Source of the DNA: Ahrensia sp. R2A130
GTDB lineage: Bacteria; Pseudomonadota; Alphaproteobacteria; Rhizobiales; Rhizobiaceae
Direction: 5' to 3'
Assembly: GCF_000179775.1 (NCBI RefSeq)
Contig: NZ_AEEB01000017.1
Span: 434,001-498,000 of the forward strand
DNA: 64,000 nucleotides
Shown piece by piece: positions 9,904 through 17,103 of the stretch (within the stretch, counting starts at the first letter, position 1; every line of letters starts with the position of its first letter). The translations under genes and the position numbers were made by a program. The notes below the pieces were generated by a model that searched no databases, was not told where the DNA came from, and saw nothing but the letters and a program-made list of their open reading frames with translations.

Positions 9904-11429
9904 CAGCGTCCGACCTCCCCGACGATAGTTGCATCACCGAGATAACCGCCTTCCAGCATGCTGCGGGCGGCAACTTCGCTGATGGACAGAATGGCGTTTG
10001 CGTCGATGCCGAAATAAATCGTGGCGATAATCAAAACCCAAGTCGGAATGAGCAAAGAAAGCGGTGCCTCGCTGACATCACGACCGGCAGGAACCGGTTT
10101 CATGTAAAGCGTTTCGACAATGCGCCAGACATATATGACGGCGATGAGGGATGAGGCCACGATGAGCATAGAAATCGGCCACCAGCCTTTTTCAAAAGCT
10201 GCAAAGAGCAACTGCCATTTGGATACAAAACCCGCTGTTGCGGGAACGCCGATTAGTGACAAGCCGCCGATAACCATCGCAGCGCCGGTCCATGGCATCT
10301 GTCGACCAATGCCCTCCATGTCGCGCACCAATGGGCTGCCGATCCGATAGATGATTGCACCAACTGCTAGGAACAACGCGCCTTTGGTGACGGCGTGGTT
10401 GAACAGATGCGCCATGGTGGCCGTCGTCCCTTCAACGCTCACAAGGCCGATGCCAAGCAACATGTAACCGATCTGCGCAATGCTGGAAAAAGCGAGCAAA
10501 CGCTTGATGTTAGCCTGATAGACAGCGACTGCGGAGCCAACAAACATGCCCAACACGGCGAGCGGCATAACGATGTATTCCAGCAGATCGAGCTCGAAGA
10601 CAAACTTGACCGAATAGACCGAGAACATGAACCGCATCAGCACATAGATCGCGACCTTAGTGGATGTAGCGGCAAGGAAGGCTGAAATTGAAGATGGTGC
10701 AAAAGCGTAAGCGCCGGGCAACCAGCGGTGAAGCGGGTAGATCGCGACCTTCAGACCCATCCCGATGACGAGAAATGCGAACGCGGAACGAACCGTGCGG
10801 TTCTCTTCCATGCCGGATAGTTTCTCAGCCAGGTCCACCATATTAAGCGTGCCGGTGGCCTGATAAATCATGCCCAGACCGATGACGAAGAACGTCGCGC
10901 CGATAGTGCCAAGAATCAGGTAATCATAGGCCGCTGATAGCGCTCGTTTGTCGTTCTTTGCGCCGAGAGATACCAGCACATAGGTCGCCAATGACGATAT
11001 CTCGAGGAACACGAAAACGTTGAATGCATCGCCTGTAATCGTAACACCCAATAAGCCTGTCAGACAAAGCATCAGGCATGCGTAGAACAGTGTATGATGG
11101 CGTGTTGCTATCTCTTGGCGGATGGTTTCGCGGCTGTACGGCAGAGTGATGAACGCCATCGCCGATACTATGACCAAGACCAGGGCATTGGCTGCATCAA
11201 CGCGGTACTCAATGCCTATAGGAGGAGCCCAACCACCCATCGCGTATGATAAAACTGTCCCGTCTTTTACGGCCATCAACAAAATGAGCGCGCATAATAG
11301 TGAAAGTCCGCTGGCGATCCATGCAATCGCGAACGCAAACGTTCTGTAGCCAACAATAACCGCGAGTGGGCTCGCAAAAAGCGGCACCAAAACGACACAT
11401 ACGATTGCCAGATGAACCCAATCGGACAT
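9903..11429 (-). CDS. Monovalent cation/H+ antiporter subunit D-like
   Basis: 508 residues from ATG 11429 (a GTG one codon upstream is possible). The NuoM/MrpD-type core includes FVFLEISSLATYVLV, the AIYPLHRWLPGAYAFAP motif with PSSISAFLAATSTKVA, and a HLFNHAVTKGALFLAVGA lysine helix. It directly follows the subunit C gene with an ATGA stop/start overlap, the position mnhD occupies in standard operons. This is therefore the best candidate for the true MrpD. Inner-membrane, about 14 helices predicted by eye. Confidence 0.85.
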   Translation of the reverse strand: MSDWVHLAIVCVVLVPLFASPLAVIVGYRTFAFAIAWIASGLSLLCALILLMAVKDGTVLSYAMGGWAPPIGIEYRVDAANALVLVIVSAMAFITLPYSRETIRQEIATRHHTLFYACLMLCLTGLLGVTITGDAFNVFVFLEISSLATYVLVSLGAKNDKRALSAAYDYLILGTIGATFFVIGLGMIYQATGTLNMVDLAEKLSGMEENRTVRSAFAFLVIGMGLKVAIYPLHRWLPGAYAFAPSSISAFLAATSTKVAIYVLMRFMFSVYSVKFVFELDLLEYIVMPLAVLGMFVGSAVAVYQANIKRLLAFSSIAQIGYMLLGIGLVSVEGTTATMAHLFNHAVTKGALFLAVGAIIYRIGSPLVRDMEGIGRQMPWTGAAMVIGGLSLIGVPATAGFVSKWQLLFAAFEKGWWPISMLIVASSLIAVIYVWRIVETLYMKPVPAGRDVSEAPLSLLIPTWVLIIATIYFGIDANAILSISEVAARSMLEGGYLGDATIVGEVGR

Positions 11430-11860
11430 CACGATTCCGCTTCCCCGGGAATATGCCGAGGCGTCACGCCAGCTTCTTCGGCTGCAATCAAATGGTCCTG
11501 ATGCAAAACCGCGTCCTCTTCAATTGTGCCGTACACCTCGTTAATTCGAACGATAAGGGCGAGGCCAAGAGACGTCGTGGCGATGCCAACAACAATTGCG
11601 GTCAGTATCAATACGTGGGGCAGGGGGCTGGAATAAACGTAGTCGGGGTTGTCGCCAAAGATCGGCGCTGTACCGCCTGCAACTTTGCCCATTGAAATAT
11701 AAAGCATAAAAACCGCGGCCTGAAAGAGATTCAGGCCAACGATTTTTTTCAAGAAATTGCCGCGTGCGACGACGACGTAAAGCCCCGTCATCATAAGGAC
11801 GACAAAGAACCAGTAGTTCATGTGCCCGAGCACGAATTCCAGATTGATGAACTGCTCCAC
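11429..11860 (-). CDS. mnhC: Cation/H+ antiporter subunit C (MrpC/MnhC, NuoK-like)
   Basis: 143 residues with three hydrophobic segments and the NuoK-like signature GLNLFQAAVFMLYISMG, then LTAIVVGIATTSLGLAL. NuoK/MrpC proteins form small three-helix subunits carrying a membrane glutamate or equivalent. I kept the GTG at 11860 because an AAGGA ribosome site lies 8 bases upstream; ATG at 11821 would give a shorter protein. The C-terminus is a 30-residue acidic polar tail. Coupled to the D subunit by overlap. Confidence 0.87.
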   Translation of the reverse strand: MEQFINLEFVLGHMNYWFFVVLMMTGLYVVVARGNFLKKIVGLNLFQAAVFMLYISMGKVAGGTAPIFGDNPDYVYSSPLPHVLILTAIVVGIATTSLGLALIVRINEVYGTIEEDAVLHQDHLIAAEEAGVTPRHIPGEAES

Positions 11861-11861
11861 G

Positions 11862-12302
11862 CTACCAGTCCTTATCGTCTATAGAGCCGGAACGACCAGC
11901 AAACGCGTAATAAACCGACAACATGACCGCGAAGACGGCCAAGCCTACGCCGACCTCAACTGCGATAATTCCGTAGTGTTGGGCTGCGATGGGGTAAGGT
12001 CCCAATTGGCCATAGTTCAAGAAATTGTCGCCGAATATCATGCCAAGCACGCCTGTTCCGCCATACATTAGGACGCCAACAGCCATAAGCCGGTGGATCA
12101 CATGGTCCGGAAATTTCGCCCGAAGCTGTCGCAAGCTGAAAATTGTGCCGTATAAAATAAAACCAACCGCGAAAATAACACCGGCCTGAAAGCCGCCACC
12201 GGGACCGAAGTCGCCGTGGAACTGCACATAGAGTCCGTACAAGAATATCGGCGCGATCAGGATTCGGGCTACAACCCGTAAAATGAGATGGTGATCGTTC
12301 AT
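11862..12302 (-). CDS. mnhB: Na+/H+ antiporter subunit B (MrpB/MnhB)
   Basis: 146 residues of the MnhB family, marked by the LYGLYVQFHGDFGPGGGFQAG segment near residues 18-40, followed by FILYGTIF and GVLGMIFGDNFL. Four transmembrane helices are apparent. Its start overlaps the upstream MrpA-C-terminal gene (ATGA). Part of the hydrophobic core of Mrp complexes; the isolated subunit has no known activity. Confidence 0.9.
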   Translation of the reverse strand: MNDHHLILRVVARILIAPIFLYGLYVQFHGDFGPGGGFQAGVIFAVGFILYGTIFSLRQLRAKFPDHVIHRLMAVGVLMYGGTGVLGMIFGDNFLNYGQLGPYPIAAQHYGIIAVEVGVGLAVFAVMLSVYYAFAGRSGSIDDKDW

Positions 12303-12853
12303 CGGTCGCTCCCACCCTGACGGCGACGTCTGCGGCCCAAGCCACTGAGCAAGAGAACGACCCCAATCCCTGCGGTGAAAACCACTACGACTTCACCGAA
12401 TGTATCGAAGCTCCGGTAGCTGGCCAAAACGGCCGTCACGATATTGGGTACGTCGATTTCAGATGGCGTTCGCTCAATGTAGCCTGCCGCCACGCCGGAA
12501 ATAACGGGTGCAGTAGGATCGCCAAAATTTGGCATGTCCAGTGTGCCGTAGATCAAAACACTGCCTGTCAGAACAACAACCGCGAGAGGGGTCCAACTGC
12601 TCGTGCGGGTTGGTGTTTCACTCCGCGCGGTCAAAGCGATGGTGCTCAGCATCAAGACGGTGGAAATACCAGCGCCGACGGCCGCCTCAGTAAAGGCAAC
12701 ATCCACCGCGTCCATAACGATGAACAGCAGCGCTGCAAGAAGCGAGAACACCCCTGACAACATGACAACCGCAAATAGCCGCGTCATGAACACGATGGCG
12801 ATAGCTGTTGTCACAAGTAGGGTGAACAGCAGTAGCGTGAGAGCAAGTTCCAT
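12299..12853 (-). CDS. MrpA C-terminal-like subunit (DUF4040; MbhD-MbhE fusion)
   Basis: 184 residues. The first half has the DUF4040/MbhD pattern AFTEAAVGAGISTVLML. The second half has SYRSFDTFGEVVVVFTAG, typical of MbhE and of the C-terminal end of MrpA. It is thus a free-standing version of the domain that canonical MrpA carries fused at its C-terminus. Four to five helices. The last residues are strongly basic (RRRRRQGG). Overlapping start/stop on both sides ties it to mnhG and mnhB. Confidence 0.85.
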   Translation of the reverse strand: MELALTLLLFTLLVTTAIAIVFMTRLFAVVMLSGVFSLLAALLFIVMDAVDVAFTEAAVGAGISTVLMLSTIALTARSETPTRTSSWTPLAVVVLTGSVLIYGTLDMPNFGDPTAPVISGVAAGYIERTPSEIDVPNIVTAVLASYRSFDTFGEVVVVFTAGIGVVLLLSGLGRRRRRQGGSDR

Positions 12854-13284
12854 CAGGTTGCCTTGCTTTTCGTTTTCTTCGTCGCTGGCTTTTCGGATGG
12901 TGCTTTTCGTTTGCGTTTCGAAACAGGCTCACCGGCTCTCAACTTCGGCTCCTTCCGTGCTGTTTCGTCCACGACAAGCGAACGCGGCCTTGAGCCTGAT
13001 GCGAATGCAGCATTGGCAACAGCATGCGATGCGGTCGGGCCTGTAATCAGCAGAAAGAGTACGATTGCGATGAGCTTGACCGTTACGAGCGTAAGTCCCG
13101 CCTGAAACATCATACCAAACAAGATGAGGCCAAGGCCCGCGCTGTCGATGATCGATGCGGCGTGCAGACGTGCCCAGAAATCACCCAATCGCAGTAATCC
13201 CAAAGAGCCGATGAACAGGAAAAAGCCTCCTGTAATGAAGCAAATCCAGCTGATTATTTCGACTGCTATCTCAAGCATCGCCAT
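12853..13284 (-). CDS. mnhG: Cation/H+ antiporter subunit G (MrpG/MnhG)
   Basis: MrpG family, three helices, with the characteristic GSLGLLRLGDFWARLHAASIIDS segment around residues 28-50. I start it at ATG 13284 (143 residues), which overlaps the mnhF stop slightly; ATG 13278 is equally possible, and the frame continues upstream to 13329. The C-terminal 45 residues are unusual: a basic tail rich in Lys, Arg and Pro (RKRKAPSEKPATKKTKSK) not needed for the MrpG fold and probably cytoplasmic. Confidence 0.87.
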   Translation of the reverse strand: MAMLEIAVEIISWICFITGGFFLFIGSLGLLRLGDFWARLHAASIIDSAGLGLILFGMMFQAGLTLVTVKLIAIVLFLLITGPTASHAVANAAFASGSRPRSLVVDETARKEPKLRAGEPVSKRKRKAPSEKPATKKTKSKAT

Positions 13285-13579
13285 CACCGCTGTTCGTTCC
13301 CACCATCTCGGAATCTTCAGGTGCATCACCCAGACGGCGATAACGGAAGAATTTCAGCACAGCTATCGTACCGACAAAATTGATAAGAGCGTAGAGGAGC
13401 GCGATATCCAAAAATTCAGGTCGTTCAGCCAAAAAGCCCATTGCCGCGATAAGTAGGACGGTAGCCGTGCCAAACACGTTGAGCGCCAATACCCTGTCAT
13501 ACAGTGTGGGCCCAACGAATAAGCGGATCAGCATCATCACCATACACAGGATGATCAGCAGGTTGACGAAAATCATCAT
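13271..13579 (-). CDS. mnhF: Cation/H+ antiporter subunit F (MrpF/MnhF)
   Basis: 102 residues with three transmembrane helices and the family motif VGPTLYDRVLALNVFGT. ALLYALINFVGTIAVLKFF matches the third helix of MrpF. The ATG (13579; another at 13576) overlaps the mnhE stop. The C-terminus is polar and acidic. Small MrpF subunits stabilise the complex and are required for antiport in characterised Mrp systems. Confidence 0.9.
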   Translation of the reverse strand: MMIFVNLLIILCMVMMLIRLFVGPTLYDRVLALNVFGTATVLLIAAMGFLAERPEFLDIALLYALINFVGTIAVLKFFRYRRLGDAPEDSEMVGTNSGDGDA

Positions 13580-14064
13580 GCCGGCGCCTCATCTTGTGCT
13601 GGTGCAGACTCGCTTGATGCATCTACCGTTTCAAGATCGCAGACCCTGCGAGCCATAGCCGAAAGACCATCCATATCTCCAGCTTCTTCGTTCAGTGCAT
13701 GAACAATGAATCGACCGGGTTCGGTCTCTACGGTTATCGTACCGGGTGTAATCGTGATCGAGTTCGCGTAGAGCATTTTCGCAAAATCGCATCGCTGCTC
13801 ACTCTTCACATATAACAGTCTTTGATCATCGCCCCGATCTTTGGATAAAATGACCTTTGTCACTGCCCAGTCGGCTTTGCCAATTTCGAACACCAGCCAG
13901 AACACGTACCGCGCCAACGCAAATGGGCGCATATTGGATAAAAAGCCGCGTTCCGGAACTAAGCCCAGCCGATATATAAGCCAAACGGACACCACGCTGG
14001 AAAATACGCCAAAGCCAATTATCAACGGCCTGTAGATCCCGGATAACAGGAGCCAAAGCGTCAT
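13576..14064 (-). CDS. mnhE: Cation/H+ antiporter subunit E (MrpE/MnhE)
   Basis: 162 residues and the first gene of the operon. Two N-terminal helices are followed by a soluble MrpE domain with the landmarks YANSITITPGTITVE and FIVHAL. The C-terminal 25 residues are low-complexity and acidic (Ser, Ala, Glu, Asp). It is transcribed away from mucR; the promoter must lie in the 398-base shared intergenic region. Confidence 0.9.
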   Translation of the reverse strand: MTLWLLLSGIYRPLIIGFGVFSSVVSVWLIYRLGLVPERGFLSNMRPFALARYVFWLVFEIGKADWAVTKVILSKDRGDDQRLLYVKSEQRCDFAKMLYANSITITPGTITVETEPGRFIVHALNEEAGDMDGLSAMARRVCDLETVDASSESAPAQDEAPA

Positions 14065-14462
14065 AAGGCCAATGGTGAGTAAGGCTGAGCGAAGGATAGC
14101 GAGGGTTCCGTTTCCCTGTGTGTCACTACGACTTTTCCCATTGCGTGCCGCAGGTCAAGCGCAAGTGTGGCGAAACCAAATTTTGCTTTAGCAAGGACAT
14201 TTCAGTAACGGTCGTTTCCTGCCGATGGCACACACAATTGCCCGATTTAGGGTAAATAAATTTTGACACGTATTGAAGCGAATATTTTTGACTATTTTGG
14301 AATACATCGTTGATATTAGTTGTGAGTGTCAAATACATCGCGTTGCTTGACAGTGCGAAGCAAGCGGCCTAGTTGCCGCATAAATCTGTTCGGTTCCCTC
14401 TCTAATCAAGAGGTTGTTTCGTCAAGCTTTTAAATCGAATTCCTCGAAGGAAATATATCTCA
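14065..14462. other. Divergent intergenic region between mnhE and mucR
   Basis: 398 bases without a convincing gene. The right half is A+T-rich with several TTGAC motifs, as expected for a MucR/Ros-regulated and possibly autoregulated promoter region. I see no RNA gene or long repeat. It should contain the start sites for both the antiporter operon (leftward) and mucR (rightward). Confidence 0.7.
14347..14375 (+). promoter_or_regulatory. Candidate sigma-70-type promoter of mucR
   Basis: TTGACA at 14347-14352, a 17-base spacer and TAGTTG at 14370-14375, about 88 bases before the mucR ATG. The -35 is perfect and the -10 weak, as is common in alphaproteobacteria. Inferred from sequence only; other TTGAC motifs lie nearby. 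Confidence 0.5.
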
Positions 14463-14876
14463 ATGGAAAATTATGAAGTAGAAGACGACAGCGTGATGTT
14501 AGGACTCACAACGGAAGTTGTCTGTGCATATGTTGGCAACAATCCGATTGCTGCATCCGATCTCGCTGGTTTAATAAAAGAGGTGCACGGTGCCCTTCAC
14601 GGGCTGCAGGCTCCGGCGCCCGAGCCTGAGCCAGAAAAACCCGTACCAGCCGTATCGATCCGTAAGTCGCTAAAAGACGACTATCTGATCTGCCTGGAGG
14701 ATGGGAAGAAATTCAAGTCGCTGAAACGGCATTTGAAAACCCACTACGATCTCTCCCCCGAACAATACAGAGAGAAGTGGGGCTTGCCGTCAGATTATCC
14801 AATGGTCGCGCCGAACTACGCCGCAGAGCGCTCTCGGCTTGCCAAGAAGATGGGGCTTGGCCGAAAGGCCAGCTAA
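14463..14876 (+). CDS. mucR: MucR/Ros-family zinc-finger transcriptional regulator
   Basis: 137 residues, the standard length. The C-terminal half carries the prokaryotic zinc finger with Cys77, Asp80, His90 and His94 (C-x2-D-x9-H-x3-H, the variant in which Asp replaces the second cysteine), then YDLSPEQYREKWGLPSDYP, the family hallmark. The N-terminal part (TTEVVCAYVGNNPI) is the oligomerisation region. MucR proteins are H-NS-like silencers that bind A+T-rich DNA and control exopolysaccharide, motility and cell-cycle genes in Rhizobiales. An AAGGAAAT ribosome site precedes the ATG, and an intrinsic terminator follows 54 bases after the stop. Confidence 0.94.
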   Translation: MENYEVEDDSVMLGLTTEVVCAYVGNNPIAASDLAGLIKEVHGALHGLQAPAPEPEPEKPVPAVSIRKSLKDDYLICLEDGKKFKSLKRHLKTHYDLSPEQYREKWGLPSDYPMVAPNYAAERSRLAKKMGLGRKAS

Positions 14877-14930
14877 TCAAGGCAAAATACCATTCAGCTT
14901 TGTCTAGAAAACTGAATTTAACATACTAAA

Positions 14931-14959
14931 CCGTCCGGCGCTTGTCGGGCGGTTTTTTT
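14931..14959 (+). terminator. Intrinsic terminator after mucR
   Basis: Seven-base stem CCGTCCG/CGGGCGG (14931-14937 with 14946-14952, one G-T pair), an eight-base loop, then seven Ts. It separates mucR from the gafY-gafZ unit, which therefore needs its own promoter. Confidence 0.88.
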
Positions 14960-15030
14960 ATGTAACTGAAATTTATCGGCTTTTCTGAATCATACACAGA
15001 GCGGAGAAAACTTTCCCCTTTTGTTCTTTT

Positions 15031-15052
15031 TATAGGATAATGGTCCTATAAT
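15031..15052 (+). promoter_or_regulatory. Palindromic operator overlapping the gafY -10 box
   Basis: Perfect inverted repeat TATAGGA-N6-TCCTATA at 15031-15050. It overlaps a perfect -10 hexamer TATAAT at 15047-15052, 30 bases before the gafY ATG. The -35 region is poor (TTGTTC or TTCTTT). The geometry suggests a dimeric repressor blocking this promoter, but the binding protein is unknown. Confidence 0.6.
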
Positions 15053-15081
15053 TACGTGACTTGAACGATGAGGGTTCGTCT

Positions 15082-15663
15082 ATGAATGGGAAGTTGAAAT
15101 CGAGAAGTGTTGGTTTCCTGAATGAGCGGTCTTCCAAAGGGCCGCTGCAATTGCATCACGCAGGAGATGAGGTCACGCCATTTGCGCCTATTAACCCAGT
15201 AGGGCGTTATTCGCCGCTGCGCGCTGATCCCAATATTTTCCGGCTCGAACCGTCTCTCGACCTTGAACATTTGGGCACTCGACAGCGCGACCATTCCGGC
15301 AATTACCGTAATGCGGTGTGCAGCTTATGCAGCAGGACTGTCGCAATCGCTCTCCAGGTTTCGCTGGACGCATTGAATTCACCGGATCGGGAAAACGGTG
15401 AAACGTCCAAGGCACGACAGATTGCAATGTATCTAAGCGCAACGATGTTCAACTTGTGCGCAACCGAAGTTGGTCGGGCATTCAAGCGGGATCGTACCAC
15501 CGTGGCCTACGCTTTGGAGCGAATCGAAGAACAGCGTGAAGACCCGGAGTTCGATTTTATTCTGGTGCAACTGGAGGACCTTCTCAGTGACGCCCGCCAT
15601 GCCATATCCCTGTGCTACGATTACTTTGATGGTGGTAGCGTCAGAATTCTGGAGGAGGTGTAG
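15082..15663 (+). CDS. gafY: GafY-like gene transfer agent activator with DnaA-type DNA-binding domain
   Basis: 193 residues from ATG 15082, which has GAGGG 8 bases upstream (a TTG at 15061 is less likely). The C-terminal half, about residues 110-150, resembles DnaA domain IV: ARQIAMYLSATM..., then EVGRAFKRDRTTVAYAL, the helix-turn-helix with the DnaA signature (D-R/H-T-T-V). Replication-initiator function is excluded because domains I-III are absent. Rhodobacter GafA joins a DnaA-like domain to a DUF6456-type domain. In Caulobacter these are two adjacent genes, gafY and gafZ, that together switch on the GTA. Here the partner follows after 2 bases. The name is inference from domains, order and the GTA cluster nearby. 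Confidence 0.72.
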   Translation: MNGKLKSRSVGFLNERSSKGPLQLHHAGDEVTPFAPINPVGRYSPLRADPNIFRLEPSLDLEHLGTRQRDHSGNYRNAVCSLCSRTVAIALQVSLDALNSPDRENGETSKARQIAMYLSATMFNLCATEVGRAFKRDRTTVAYALERIEEQREDPEFDFILVQLEDLLSDARHAISLCYDYFDGGSVRILEEV

Positions 15664-15665
15664 TT

Positions 15666-16454
15666 ATGGATGCATCTTCAAACACAAAACTCGCGGTCAG
15701 AATTCTGGAATTTCTGTCCCACCACGCGTGTGTCACCAGCAAACCATTTCTTGAAGCAACCGATTCTGTCGAGCATCGCGTTATTCTAACCGCGGATAAC
15801 AATCGTTCGATGGTTGCCACGACTTCCGCGATTTCCGTTTTGGAAGCTGCTGATGTGCTGCGCTTGGACGGATCGGATATCTCACTTACGGCTATTGGCA
15901 AAGCGCGAGCTCGCCGGGCGAAAGCCGTGTTGGATGGCGCACGGGACGGCGGCTTTGCAGAGCAACATCAAAAACGCCGGGCAACCAACATCAATGTGAA
16001 CGGAGCAACCACCAGTGTCTGTGTGGATGACCATGAGTCCCCGTTGTCACGGCTCAGACTACGTAAGGGAAAAGACGGCGCCCCTTGGATTGACGATGCG
16101 GCTTACGCGGCGGGAGAACGGCTGCGTTTGGACTTCACCCGGGCCCAGTTGATGCAGAAGGTAACGTCCAGTTGGGATCCAACATCAGGCTCACGCCAGA
16201 GAGGCGGTGCTGGCGGAAAGGCGGAACTTGGTGACAACGCTATAGATGCACGCGCACGACTTGAAGCTGTCCGTCGTCAACTGGGTGACGATCTGTGTGG
16301 TGTTGCGTTGGATGTGTGCTGTTATTTGAAGGGGTTGCAAACCGTTGAGCGGGAACGGTCTTGGCCACCTAGGTCAGCAAAACTGATGCTGCGCACTGCA
16401 TTGGTGATTTTGTCGAACCACTACGGAACAAAAGCTGGGCATCAGTCAAACTAA
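15666..16454 (+). CDS. gafZ: GafZ-like DUF6456 protein, partner of GafY
   Basis: 262 residues. The N-terminal part (residues 1-80) looks like a winged-helix domain (LAVRILEFLSHHACVTS..., SVLEAADVLRLDG). The C-terminal part (about 120-255) is the DUF6456 domain, starting SPLSRLRLRKGKDG and continuing AAGERLRLDFTRAQLMQKV. This domain forms the C-terminal half of GafA, the direct GTA activator reported to contact RNA polymerase omega in Rhodobacter, and corresponds to Caulobacter GafZ. It starts 2 bases after the gafY stop with the ribosome site GGAGG inside the end of gafY, so the two are co-translated. The convergent sufE gene ends 3 bases away. Biochemical role inferred. Confidence 0.72.
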   Translation: MDASSNTKLAVRILEFLSHHACVTSKPFLEATDSVEHRVILTADNNRSMVATTSAISVLEAADVLRLDGSDISLTAIGKARARRAKAVLDGARDGGFAEQHQKRRATNINVNGATTSVCVDDHESPLSRLRLRKGKDGAPWIDDAAYAAGERLRLDFTRAQLMQKVTSSWDPTSGSRQRGGAGGKAELGDNAIDARARLEAVRRQLGDDLCGVALDVCCYLKGLQTVERERSWPPRSAKLMLRTALVILSNHYGTKAGHQSN

Positions 16455-16457
16455 AGC

Positions 16458-16880
16458 TCAGCTGGCTGCTGCTATGGCCTTTATACGATCCACCATGGCG
16501 CGCAGTCCGTTGGCGCGTTGTGGTGTGATGTGTTCTTCAAGTCCAATCTTCTGGAATGTCTCACGCTCATCAAGCGAAAGTATTTCAGACGGCGTTCTGT
16601 CTGAGAACAAAGCCAGTGTCACAGCCACCAGTCCGCTAACGATATGGGCGTCTGATGCTCCTCGGAACTGGAGTAGCCCACCCGCTTCTTGAGAAGTAAC
16701 CCACACTTGGCTGACACAGCCCTGAACTTTGGTTCTATCGTTTTTCAACGCATCATCCAGCGGAGTAAGCGCGCGGCCCAGTTCGATCAGGTAGCCATAG
16801 CGGTCGTCCCAATCATCAAGAAACGAGAAATTCTCGATGATTTCATCGATATCGGTGTCGAGGGTAAGTGCTGATGACAT
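16458..16880 (-). CDS. sufE: SufE-family cysteine desulfuration protein
   Basis: 140 residues. SufE accepts persulfide sulfur from the cysteine desulfurase SufS and passes it to the SUF iron-sulfur assembly scaffold. The acceptor cysteine lies in KVQGCVSQVW; DWDDRYGYLIELGR is the N-terminal family motif. I used ATG 16880; a GTG at 16901 would add seven residues, and neither has a strong ribosome site. Stands alone here, apart from other suf genes, as is common in Rhizobiales. Confidence 0.92.
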   Translation of the reverse strand: MSSALTLDTDIDEIIENFSFLDDWDDRYGYLIELGRALTPLDDALKNDRTKVQGCVSQVWVTSQEAGGLLQFRGASDAHIVSGLVAVTLALFSDRTPSEILSLDERETFQKIGLEEHITPQRANGLRAMVDRIKAIAAAS

Positions 16881-17021
16881 GGTGTCGTTTTCGCGTTTCA
16901 CTTTGGCCCAGCGTTAACGACAGTCAGTCGACAGGCCAAGTGGGCAGTTTGTCCAATTCCACGGGCTGCCGGCAGCTCACTTTGGAATTGCTGATTAAAA
17001 ATCTCGCTAAAATTTTCATGT

Positions 17022-17036
17022 TTAGTTTTCCGTTAA
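17022..17036 (+). promoter_or_regulatory. CtrA-like box upstream of the DivJ-like kinase
   Basis: TTAG-N7-TTAA at 17022-17036, one mismatch from the CtrA consensus TTAA-N7-TTAA, lying 68 bases before the kinase start. A second, weaker half site (TTAA...GCTAA) occurs about 30 bases upstream. Such imperfect sites occur by chance in A+T-rich DNA, so support is modest. Confidence 0.35.
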
Positions 17037-17103
17037 ACGGCATGTGGCAACCTGTTCGTTGAAAGCGGCTCACCAAATGGCTGGGCTTCCGTTTCGAGGA
17101 TAA

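Noticed and set aside
15082-15663. Replication initiator DnaA
   Set aside because: Only the DNA-binding domain IV-like part is present; no ATPase domain, so not dnaA.
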